Shown: positions 1-4,944 of the stretch, piece by piece
Layout: every line of letters starts with the position of its first letter
Numbering within the stretch: position 1 is the stretch's first letter
Assembly: GCA_038248985.1 (NCBI GenBank)
Contig: JBBRWV010000157.1
Span: forward strand, 1-6,641
Origin: JBBRWV01 sp038248985
GTDB taxonomy: Bacteria; Planctomycetota; Phycisphaerae; WQYP01
Direction of reading: 5' to 3'
Length of the DNA: 6,641 nt
The notes under the pieces: model-generated
Databases searched by the model: none
Seen by the model: the letters and a program-made list of their open reading frames with translations, nothing else
Told to the model about the DNA's origin: nothing
Position numbers and translations under genes: made by a program

Positions 1-85
1 CGATGTGTTTGCGCAGGAGGTCGAGGACTTTGCCGGCGTTTTCGGGGAGGCGTTGGCGGAGGGAGTTAAGTTCTGATCTGGCCAT
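1..85 (-). CDS. N-terminal fragment of an unidentified protein, cut by the window edge
   Basis: Reading the minus strand from the ATG at 85-83 gives 28 codons without a stop before the window ends. The peptide begins MARSELNSLRQRLPENAG and continues with a Leu/Lys/Arg-rich stretch that looks like an amphipathic helix. Codon third positions are mostly C (CTC, CGC, GCC, AAC), as in the other minus-strand genes here, which supports real coding. A GGAA lies about 8-12 bases upstream of the ATG and could be a weak ribosome binding site. Too little is visible to name the family. The gene is divergent from the PEP-CTERM gene and shares the 86-454 intergenic region with it. Because its 3' part is missing, length and function cannot be judged. 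Confidence 0.5.
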   Translation of the reverse strand, partial: MARSELNSLRQRLPENAGKVLDLLRKHI

Positions 86-201
86 GAGTTGCGTTCCGTA
101 GTGCGTATTCCGGTAATACCGCTTGATCTGACTGAGTTGGCGATTGCGAGAATTATTTTCAAAAAAGTATTTGCAATTCATTTTTTTAGGAGTATTCTTG
201 G

Positions 202-315
202 ATGAGAGGAAACGGAAAGTTTCCAAACATTTCTGGTGGATTCTACCGGCCCCAGGGTATTGGTGCCAGGGAATCTAAGAACGAGAGAGAGAGCCGTAGG
301 GATACGAGCGTGTAA
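202..315 (+). CDS. Possible 37-residue leader ORF upstream of the PEP-CTERM gene
   Basis: An ATG at 202 follows AGGAG (188-192) at a 9-base distance, one of the better Shine-Dalgarno arrangements in the window. The frame runs 37 codons to a TAA at 313-315. The peptide starts MRGNGKFPNISGGFYRPQG and has a strongly charged C-terminal half rich in Arg, Glu and Ser (RESKNERESRRDTS). I recognise no family, signal peptide or membrane helix. It lies 139 bases upstream of the PEP-CTERM start on the same strand, so it could be a leader peptide, an independent small protein or a chance frame. Its codons do not show the G-ending bias of the other plus-strand genes. The only support is the ribosome binding site and the intact frame. 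Confidence 0.22.
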   Translation: MRGNGKFPNISGGFYRPQGIGARESKNERESRRDTSV

Positions 316-349
316 GCCGCTGGGCGAACCCGTGCGTATGGACGGCGTG

Positions 350-368
350 CGAATCGAGTTTTGATTCG
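350..368 (+). repeat. Short inverted repeat (hairpin) in the PEP-CTERM leader
   Basis: CGAATC (350-355) and GATTCG (363-368) are perfect reverse complements separated by a 7-base loop. No T-run follows, so this is not an intrinsic terminator. It may be a leader-RNA hairpin or a protein binding site. A 6-base stem can also arise by chance. Confidence 0.3.
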
Positions 369-454
369 AGCGTATTTGGAATTGACCGCGGCAGCGTGTA
401 GCCAACGCGTGTTTCAAAGTTCTACTCTCTCTTTCTGGTAAGGATGGAATCACT

Positions 455-1279
455 ATGAAGTTGGCGAGAAAAAATCTTATGGCGTTGGCTGTGTTGGGCG
501 TGGCGTCGGTGGCGACATCGAGCCAAGCAGCGATCATCTTCCGCGACACATTCAATACCAGTTCGGGTTCCGAAAACATTAACTTTGAGATTGCTTCGCG
601 GCAAACGGGAAGCGCTGTGTCTGGCGGGCCAATTTCATACAGCGAAGATGGCGTGAGTTCCGGGATCACGCGTAACGAGAACTGGCAGACCCAGGTTGGG
701 ACGACTAATCTGCTGATGGCTTCAACCGTTGATAGCGGCAACGTCTACCCGAACGGGCCTTCTCCGTATCTCTGGGTATCGCCCAACAAGAATTTTGTGA
801 CGAGCGACTTTATCCTGAGCTTGGATATGCTGGCCACAGGCGGCACGATGCGATCAGGGCTGATTTTCGGATCGTCGTCGCAGAGTGCCAAATCGTCGGT
901 AACGGACGGCATCGGGATTTCGTTCAGCGGCGATGCCTACACCGTTTACAACAATACAGTGTCTATTAAGACGGGCACTGGGAATTATGATAATGCCGCT
1001 GCGAGCGTGGTTTTTTCCGTTGTAGGCTCGGGTTCTGACGCGTTGGTGAGTTTGGCGCTCGATGGGGTGACGATCGACCTCAATGGCGTCACTGCGGGAA
1101 CGGCTTATACGCGCGTCGGCGGGTTCACGAGCAACTACCTCAATCTGCAAGTTGAGAGTACTGTTTTTGCGATTCGTAATTTTGACAACCTAGAGTTGGA
1201 CTCGAGCGTGCCGGAGCCGGCGTCGCTGGGGGTGCTGGCTCTCGGTGGTTTGGCCCTCCTCGGTCGTCGTCGCAAGTAA
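455..1279 (+). CDS. Secreted PEP-CTERM sorting-domain protein (274 aa)
   Basis: This is an exported surface or matrix protein of the exosortase-processed class. Residues 1-26 form a signal peptide: basic MKLARK, a hydrophobic core and a likely cleavage after SSQA or SSQAA. Residues 27-250 are rich in Ser, Thr, Gly and Asn, contain no cysteine, and alternate in a way that suggests a beta-sandwich, possibly concanavalin/LamG-like; the stretch FDNLELDSS just before the tail is typical of such proteins. The C-terminus has VPEP at 252-255, a hydrophobic helix at about 256-270 and RRRK at 271-274, the complete PEP-CTERM signal. In known systems an exosortase in the inner membrane recognises this tail; no exosortase gene is in the window. 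The ATG at 455 is preceded by AAGGATGGA (440-448). A strong terminator follows, so it is probably transcribed alone. Codon use is more balanced than in the neighbours. The biological role of the folded domain is unknown. Confidence 0.93.
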   Translation: MKLARKNLMALAVLGVASVATSSQAAIIFRDTFNTSSGSENINFEIASRQTGSAVSGGPISYSEDGVSSGITRNENWQTQVGTTNLLMASTVDSGNVYPNGPSPYLWVSPNKNFVTSDFILSLDMLATGGTMRSGLIFGSSSQSAKSSVTDGIGISFSGDAYTVYNNTVSIKTGTGNYDNAAASVVFSVVGSGSDALVSLALDGVTIDLNGVTAGTAYTRVGGFTSNYLNLQVESTVFAIRNFDNLELDSSVPEPASLGVLALGGLALLGRRRK

Positions 1280-1309
1280 GCGAAACCCCTACCATTTGAT
1301 CCTCATTGG

Positions 1310-1353
1310 GCAGGCCCTAGCGGGAAAGTATCCGCTGGGGCTGCTCTTTTTTT
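1310..1353 (+). terminator. Intrinsic terminator of the PEP-CTERM gene
   Basis: The stem pairs GCAG (1310-1313) with CTGC (1341-1344), CCC (1315-1317) with GGG in 1337-1340, and AGCGG (1319-1323) with CCGCT (1332-1336), around an 8-base loop. It is followed at once by TCTTTTTTT (1345-1353). It lies 30 bases after the PEP-CTERM stop codon. This is a textbook Rho-independent terminator with a small bulge in the middle of the stem. Confidence 0.88.
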
Positions 1354-1388
1354 GGGGGAGTGTAATTTCGGGAAGGGAGACGCAGGGC

Positions 1389-1661
1389 ATGATGGAGGGG
1401 CGTGCGAGAATCTCTTTGATGGCTTCGGGTCGCGGGGTTTTGACGTATCCGATTCGGACGGCGGAGGTGGTACTGGCGCGGCAGCAGATGATCTTGATTG
1501 CGCGGGGGATGTATGACGATGGGCCGGGGTCGATTACGCCGAACGTGTATTGGTACAAGGAGGGGAAGTTGGTGTTGCTACCGCGCGAGTTGAAGGATCA
1601 GCAGTTGAACGTGTCGCCGCCGGAGGAATTTGTGGAGTTGCGCAACGCGCTAGAGGGATGA
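1389..1661 (+). CDS. Small hypothetical protein (90 aa)
   Basis: I do not recognise this protein. The frame is open further upstream, into the PEP-CTERM gene, but the ATG at 1389 has a good Shine-Dalgarno (AAGGGAG, 1373-1379, 9 bases away) and starts after the terminator; a second ATG at 1392 is also possible. The product begins MMEGRARISLMASGRGVLTY. It has a hydrophobic stretch VVLARQQMILIARG (about residues 27-40), a YDDGPGS turn, an aromatic VYWYKEGKL segment, and an acidic C-terminus ending in EEFVELRNALEG. There is no signal peptide and no full membrane helix, so it is probably a small cytoplasmic protein. Codons end mostly in G, as in the other plus-strand genes. A TGTAAT at 1361-1366 could be a -10 element, but no matching -35 is visible. 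It ends 2 bases from the convergent phosphatase gene. Confidence 0.6.
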   Translation: MMEGRARISLMASGRGVLTYPIRTAEVVLARQQMILIARGMYDDGPGSITPNVYWYKEGKLVLLPRELKDQQLNVSPPEEFVELRNALEG

Positions 1662-1663
1662 AG

Positions 1664-2491
1664 TCAGCAGTGGAGGATGAATTTGTGGAGGGCGTGGGCG
1701 ACGCCGTCGTGATCGTTGGACGGGACGATGGCGTGGGCGACTTTTTGGGTTTCGGGCCAGGCGTTTGCGGGGGCGACGGCGAGGCCGGCCCATTGCATCA
1801 TTTCGATATCGTTGGGTGCGTCACCCATGGCGAGGACGTTTTGGGCGGCGATGCCAAGGGTGGCGGCGACGTGCTGGAGGGCGCGGGCCTTGGTGATATG
1901 GGGTGACATGATCTGGAGGAGGTGGGGATCGGAACGGGTTTGCGAGATGTCGGCGGCGAAGAGTGGCGGGAGGTCCGTGGAGAGGGTGTCAATCCAGGCG
2001 GGGTGGCCGAGGAACATGAGTTTGGTGATGGGGGCGGTGAGGATTTCGGCGATGGGGCCGATGAAATCAGGCAGGAAATGGCGGGCGGTTTCGGTGGTGT
2101 ATTCGGGGTTTTCGGAATAGTGATCGGTGTACCATTGGTCGAGGATTTCGATGGAGACGAGGATATTCGGGAAGCGGCCACGGGCGAAGGCGATGACGCG
2201 GGCGGCGGTGGCGGCGGCGAGAGGGGTGTGGAGGATGGGGGTGCGGGTGATTTCATTCCAGATGAGGGCGCCGTTGTAGTTGATGGTGGGGGTGGTGAGA
2301 GTGAGGGCGTCGTAGTAGCTGCGGACGGAGCGAGGTGGGCGTGCGGTGGCCAGGACGATGTGGACGCCGCGGGCGAGGGTTTCGCGCATGGCGGCGAGGG
2401 TGAGGGGAGTGATGGTTTTGCGGGAACAGAGGAGGGTGCCGTCGAGATCGATGGCGAGGAGTTTGATGGGAGCGTGAGTGGGTGCGGGCAT
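1664..2491 (-). CDS. HAD-superfamily (Cof-type, class IIB) phosphatase, 275 aa
   Basis: This is a cytoplasmic Mg-dependent phosphatase of the Cof/YidA/YbiV type, a family that removes phosphate from sugar phosphates and cofactor precursors; the substrate cannot be read from sequence. From the ATG at 2491, motif I is DLDGT with nucleophile D15 and acid/base D17. Motif II is the Thr in LATARP (T49). An NG pair near residue 73 and the mobile cap domain follow. The motif III lysine is K201 in ITKARAL. Motif IV is GDAPND (D224, N227, D228), followed by the usual hydrophobic AGLAVA segment and the NDHDGVAHAL ending of the family. Length is normal for the family. The frame is open up to 2599, but a start there would lie inside the terminator of the gene upstream, and family members begin about 5-15 residues before motif I. 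No Shine-Dalgarno precedes 2491; the transcript may be leaderless. An alternative ATG is at 2542. Confidence 0.92.
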   Translation of the reverse strand: MPAPTHAPIKLLAIDLDGTLLCSRKTITPLTLAAMRETLARGVHIVLATARPPRSVRSYYDALTLTTPTINYNGALIWNEITRTPILHTPLAAATAARVIAFARGRFPNILVSIEILDQWYTDHYSENPEYTTETARHFLPDFIGPIAEILTAPITKLMFLGHPAWIDTLSTDLPPLFAADISQTRSDPHLLQIMSPHITKARALQHVAATLGIAAQNVLAMGDAPNDIEMMQWAGLAVAPANAWPETQKVAHAIVPSNDHDGVAHALHKFILHC

Positions 2492-2498
2492 GGGAATG

Positions 2499-2528
2499 AA
2501 TGTAGAGGATTGGCGGGGGTGCGTCCAA
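2499..2528 (-). promoter_or_regulatory. Candidate promoter of the HAD phosphatase gene
   Basis: On the minus strand TTGGAC (2528-2523) and TACATT (2504-2499) are separated by 18 bases, matching the sigma-70 consensus at 3 and 4 of 6 positions. The -10 ends only 7 bases before the ATG at 2491, so transcription would begin at or next to the start codon, in line with the missing ribosome binding site. This is inference from weak matches. Confidence 0.3.
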
Positions 2529-2563
2529 CGAGCGTCGGACATGTGAACGCGCGGGATGGTGGC

Positions 2564-2606
2564 AAAAACACCGGCGGGCACGCGCCCGAGGGATGGCACC
2601 CGCCGG
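2564..2606 (-). terminator. Intrinsic terminator after the membrane-anchored protein gene
   Basis: On the minus strand a perfect 8-base stem CCGGCGGG (2606-2599) / CCCGCCGG (2578-2571) encloses a 20-base loop and is followed by TG and TTTTT (2568-2564). It lies 36 bases downstream of the stop codon of the 2643-3455 gene. It separates that gene from the phosphatase gene and argues against a phosphatase start at 2599. Confidence 0.7.
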
Positions 2607-2631
2607 GCTTATTGGGCTGGGCTTATTGGGC
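2605..2631. repeat. Tandem duplication of a 14-base unit
   Basis: The unit GGGCTTATTGGGCT (2605-2618) is followed directly by a second copy matching 13 of 14 bases (2619-2631). It lies between the stop codon of the unknown membrane protein and its terminator, and the first three bases overlap the terminator stem. It looks like a simple slippage duplication. Confidence 0.6.
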
Positions 2632-2642
2632 AAAACGCGGGG

Positions 2643-3455
2643 TCAGCCATTGGGAACGGGACGGCGATTGGTGCGGCGTTCGGCGAAATTTTTGCCGGAT
2701 TCTCCGAGCTTGGTTTTCTGTTCACTGGTGAGGATTTTGTCCATGCCGGCGATGTAGGTGTGGACGGCTTCGGCCCGGGCGTCCATGGATTTTTCGAGGT
2801 ATTTGAGGGCGATTTCGACGACCTTGTGGGCGAGCAGGGCCTTGGTGCGGTCCTTGGTGGGATCGCCTTCGACGAGGCGGTACTGGTCGAGGGCTTCGAT
2901 GATTTTGTCGAAGAGTTCAGGGGCGAAGGTGCCGGTCTTGGCGCTTTCATTGAGGAGGGTGACTTGGTCGGTCATGGCGGCGCGGAGCTCGCGTTCGGTT
3001 TGGAGTTGATCGGTGTTGAGGTTGGCGGCGTTGAGCAGGCCGAGGAGGCGCCGGTCAGCGGCGGAGTAGGCGGCGCGGGTGAGGGTTTTTTTGTAGGGGT
3101 CTTTGATGGCGACAATTTGTTCTTCGGGGCTGTGATAGAGAATGAAGTTCTCGCGGCGGTTTTCGGGGAGGAAGCGGACGAGGGCACGGATGCCGGTCTC
3201 GGAAGGATACTCGGAGATTTCCAGTTTGCCGTCGTGGGTGGCGAAGCAGGTGACGAGGGGGCTCTTGTTGGGGTCGAGTGAATTGGTGGCGGAGAGGGGG
3301 GCGGAGGGATCGATGGGGACGCGGCGTTGTTCGGTCCAACTGTTGATGGTCATGTCAGGTTCAGTGCGGGAGTTGCGGAAGAAGAAGAACGCGCTGAGGA
3401 GCAGCAGGGCCGCGATGAAGCCGATTTCGAGTTTCTGGCCAAAGGAGAGTTCCAT
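2643..3455 (-). CDS. Membrane-anchored protein of unknown function (270 aa)
   Basis: I do not recognise a named family. Residues 1-9 are short and polar. Residues 10-26 (IGFIAALLLLSAFFFF core) are one hydrophobic helix followed by RNSR, which predicts a single N-terminal anchor or uncleaved signal with the rest outside the cytoplasm, though topology is not certain. Residues 30-125 look like a mixed fold (TCFATHDGKLEISEYPSETG). Residues 130-260 are strongly helical and charged and may form helical hairpins. Near the C-terminus MDKILTSEQKTKL (about 238-250) resembles the LTxxQ-type motif of Spy/CpxP-like periplasmic proteins, but that is a loose likeness. The tail is basic (ERRTNRRPVPNG). The ATG at 3455 is supported by CTGGAGT on the minus strand (plus 3464-3470), 9 bases upstream. 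It appears to be a single-gene transcript with its own terminator. Confidence 0.82.
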   Translation of the reverse strand: MELSFGQKLEIGFIAALLLLSAFFFFRNSRTEPDMTINSWTEQRRVPIDPSAPLSATNSLDPNKSPLVTCFATHDGKLEISEYPSETGIRALVRFLPENRRENFILYHSPEEQIVAIKDPYKKTLTRAAYSAADRRLLGLLNAANLNTDQLQTERELRAAMTDQVTLLNESAKTGTFAPELFDKIIEALDQYRLVEGDPTKDRTKALLAHKVVEIALKYLEKSMDARAEAVHTYIAGMDKILTSEQKTKLGESGKNFAERRTNRRPVPNG

Positions 3456-3497
3456 GAGGGGAGACTCCAGAGAGGGTAAAAGGGGGGATAAAGAGGC

Positions 3498-3526
3498 GTA
3501 TTAAGGCAGAACCACGAGGGATTCAA
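3498..3526 (-). promoter_or_regulatory. Candidate promoter of the membrane-anchored protein gene
   Basis: On the minus strand TTGAAT (3526-3521) and TAATAC (3503-3498) are separated by 17 bases, matching the sigma-70 consensus at 4 and 3 of 6 positions. The -10 lies 42 bases before the ATG at 3455, a normal distance with room for the ribosome binding site. The -35 falls inside the first copy of the 13-base direct repeat at 3518-3543. Confidence 0.33.
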
Positions 3527-3543
3527 ACGGGGGATTCAAATAG
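3518..3543. repeat. Tandem 13-base direct repeat in the divergent promoter region
   Basis: GGGATTCAAACGG (3518-3530) is followed directly by GGGATTCAAATAG (3531-3543), identical over the first 10 bases. On the minus strand both copies give TTTGAATCCC. The first copy supplies the candidate -35 of the 2643-3455 gene. It may be a regulator binding site or a chance duplication. Confidence 0.5.
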
Positions 3544-3578
3544 TGCAGTCAGCTGCTTAGAGAATAACGATCCTCGCG

Positions 3579-3591
3579 GGCAAATGTTGCC
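3579..3591. repeat. Small inverted repeat in the divergent region
   Basis: GGCAA (3579-3583) and TTGCC (3587-3591) are perfect reverse complements with a 3-base centre. It could be an operator between the two divergent genes, but with only 5 bases per arm it may be chance. Confidence 0.25.
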
Positions 3592-3619
3592 ACACATAGG
3601 CGAATGTTTGGACGGGTGA

Positions 3620-3668
3620 CAAAGTTGCGGGTTCCCCCTATCAAAACTTTGGGGGGGCAAAGTATACT
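3620..3668 (+). promoter_or_regulatory. Putative promoter and operator of the alkyltransferase gene
   Basis: A TATACT at 3663-3668 is a good -10 hexamer (5 of 6), 54 bases before the ATG at 3723; no clear -35 sits 16-18 bases upstream. Just upstream are three related half-sites. CAAAGTT (3620-3626) is the exact reverse complement of AACTTTG (3645-3651). CTTTG (3647-3651) is in turn mirrored by CAAAG (3658-3662) across a G run. Such spaced inverted half-sites next to a -10 with a poor -35 are what an activator- or repressor-controlled promoter looks like. The regulator is unknown. Confidence 0.4.
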
Positions 3669-3722
3669 ATCGGACATCGGTAGGCGAGGGCATTGGGGTT
3701 CTTTAGGCGATGGAGTGTGCCC

Positions 3723-4469
3723 ATGATTGTTGCGAAAAAAAATACGAGACGGTCGGTTTGGGGAATGATTTCCGCGCCGGTGCTGGTGCGTGTGCGGGAG
3801 ATGATTCCGGCCTCGATGCTGCGGCACCATTGGGCGGTGCTATCGACGGCGTGGGGGAACTGCGGGGTGGTGTGGCGGACGGTGGAGGATCGGGGTGTGG
3901 AGGCGACGCCGTTTGCGACGAGCCAGGCGTCACTGCTGCAGCGAATCGTCACGCCGGGATTGGGGGTGACGGAAATTCGCACCGCGGTTTTGCGGGCGTT
4001 GCCGCAGTGTCAGGAAGTGCTGGCGGATCGGAACGGGCATTTTCATCCGGAGATTGTGCCGACGTGGTTTGGGGAATTGCAGCATTTTTTACAGGCGTAT
4101 TACAGCAATGCGCTGCGGGATATAACGCAGGCGTGGGCGAATCCGGATGGGTGGGCGTATTGGCACAACCATTTGGATTGGGACCAGTTGACGGCGTTTC
4201 AGCGGTCAGTGCTGACGGTGGTGGGGAAAATTGCGCATGGGACGGTGCTGACGTATGGGGAAGTGGCCCGCAAGATCGGCAAACCGAATGCGGTGCGGGC
4301 GGTAGGGGGGGCGATAGGCGCCAACCCGTGGCCGGTGCTGGTGCCCTGTCATCGGGTGATCGGGACGAGTGGGAAGTTGGTGGGGTTTAGTGCGCCCGGT
4401 GGGGTGGCGACGAAGAAGCGGATGTTGGAGATGGAGCAGGGGGGATGTTTTGATTTGAGGCGGGGCTGA
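3723..4469 (+). CDS. ogt: Methylated-DNA--protein-cysteine S-methyltransferase (Ogt/MGMT family), 248 aa
   Basis: This is a suicide DNA-repair protein that moves the alkyl group from O6-methylguanine (and O4-methylthymine) to its own cysteine. The C-terminal DNA-binding domain is plain: FQ at 159-160, THGTVLTYGEVA-like segment as AHGTVLTYGEVARKIG, RAVGGAIGANP with the base-flipping arginine at R192, and the active site PCHRV at 208-212 with catalytic C209, then IGTSGKLVGFSAPGG and a terminal KKRMLEME. The N-terminal RNase H-like part is less conserved. At 248 residues it is longer than the usual 150-190; the excess is about 30 residues at the N-terminus plus extra sequence around residues 60-100 and 135-155. 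The frame is open from a TTG at 3693, but the ATG at 3723 has TGGAG (3711-3715) 7 bases upstream and is preferred. The Trp usual after FQ..V is Leu here. It stands alone, convergent with the toxin-antitoxin pair. Confidence 0.93.
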   Translation: MIVAKKNTRRSVWGMISAPVLVRVREMIPASMLRHHWAVLSTAWGNCGVVWRTVEDRGVEATPFATSQASLLQRIVTPGLGVTEIRTAVLRALPQCQEVLADRNGHFHPEIVPTWFGELQHFLQAYYSNALRDITQAWANPDGWAYWHNHLDWDQLTAFQRSVLTVVGKIAHGTVLTYGEVARKIGKPNAVRAVGGAIGANPWPVLVPCHRVIGTSGKLVGFSAPGGVATKKRMLEMEQGGCFDLRRG

Positions 4470-4524
4470 GCAGACGGTGGTTTTTCTGGTAAGGCCGCGT
4501 CGAGTGTGACGCCGCGTCAGTTGA

Positions 4525-4944
4525 TTACTTCCAGCGTCGAGCACTCTTTTCAAACTCGAGAAACTGCCCGGGTTTTTGAATGCGAAGGCCGTAAAAATTG
4601 GGACCGAGCAATTCGATAAAATCGCGCCGATCCAGTGTCAACAGGACGTCGGAAGACGCCAGGGCCGTAAACAGTATGGGGCGATCTTTTGTGGGCGTGA
4701 ATACGGTGGGCCATTTGGAGGTAAGTATATCGCCGACGATTTTCAGTTGTGGTTCCAGCGACAGCCAGCGTGCCTGAAACGGATACGGGAGGTGGACGAG
4801 GTTGCGGCGGACTTCTTTGATTACATAACTGCTTGTGTGGAGAGTCCAATCGTGTCGGTTGGATTCGGAAAATATCGTAAAAGATGCACCAGTGGTGCTG
4901 CCGCAGGCGGAAATCACGACGCTCGTGTCCAGGAATAATTTCAA
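4525..4944 (-). CDS. PIN-domain toxin (VapC-like ribonuclease), 139 aa
   Basis: This is a small PIN-domain protein, in this setting most likely a Mg-dependent endoribonuclease toxin. It starts MKLFLDTSVVI, with the first catalytic Asp at D6 and the usual Thr/Ser after it. The conserved acid E44 is in VIKEVRRNL. The third acid is D87 in KDRPILFTALASSD, the PIN pattern D.PIL..A, and the fourth is D105 in LLTLDRRDF. All four metal-binding acids are therefore present, so it should be active. Length is typical. The ATG overlaps the stop of the upstream antitoxin gene by 4 bases (4941-4944), which couples translation. Base composition is lower in GC and much less G/C-skewed than the flanking genes, in line with horizontal transfer. 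The target RNA cannot be predicted. It could also be a non-toxin PIN protein, but the paired small gene makes that unlikely. Confidence 0.87.
   Translation of the reverse strand: MKLFLDTSVVISACGSTTGASFTIFSESNRHDWTLHTSSYVIKEVRRNLVHLPYPFQARWLSLEPQLKIVGDILTSKWPTVFTPTKDRPILFTALASSDVLLTLDRRDFIELLGPNFYGLRIQKPGQFLEFEKSARRWK

Larger units (their letters stand above)
86..454. other. Divergent intergenic region and probable long 5' leader of the PEP-CTERM gene
   Basis: This 369-base stretch has no long gene. It is more AT-rich at 150-200, with an A6 run at 161-166 and a T7 run at 181-187, where promoter elements are likely. The best hexamer pair I can find on the plus strand is TTGCGA (144-149) and TATTTG (168-173) with an 18-base spacer, which is weak. 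It holds a possible small ORF with a good Shine-Dalgarno sequence (202-315), a hairpin (350-368), an AGAGAGAGAG tract (284-293) and a CTCTCTCT tract (425-432) just before the ribosome binding site of the next gene. Confidence 0.5.

Noticed and set aside
178..741. Minus-strand frame (187 codons) across the leader and the PEP-CTERM start
   Set aside because: No ribosome site or motif; it overlaps the signal peptide of a well-supported gene on the other strand.
1922..2731. Long plus-strand open frame (269 codons) rich in Gly, Asp, Glu and Val
   Set aside because: It lies opposite the HAD phosphatase gene, whose catalytic motifs are clear. The composition is what the G-rich strand yields in a non-coding frame.
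2556..3281. Plus-strand open frame (241 codons), Gly/Val/Phe-rich
   Set aside because: It is antisense to the membrane-anchored protein gene, which has a ribosome binding site, membrane helix and terminator. The frame has no motif or ribosome site of its own.
3620..3662. E. coli-type Ada box before ogt
   Set aside because: CAAAGTTGCGG is only loosely like the AAAGCGCA core and the paired box is missing, so I describe it as an unassigned repeat.
3693..3722. TTG start extending ogt by 10 residues
   Set aside because: The ATG at 3723 has TGGAG at the right distance; nothing comparable precedes 3693.
3710..4390. Plus-strand Gly-rich frame (226 codons) overlapping ogt
   Set aside because: Shifted frame of the alkyltransferase, which carries PCHRV and RAVG in the chosen frame.
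4494..4519. Repeated GCCGCGTC and the near-palindrome TGACGC-C-GCGTCA between ogt and the PIN gene
   Set aside because: Without a T-run or flanking mobile gene it is not a credible terminator or att site, and short GC-rich repeats are expected here.
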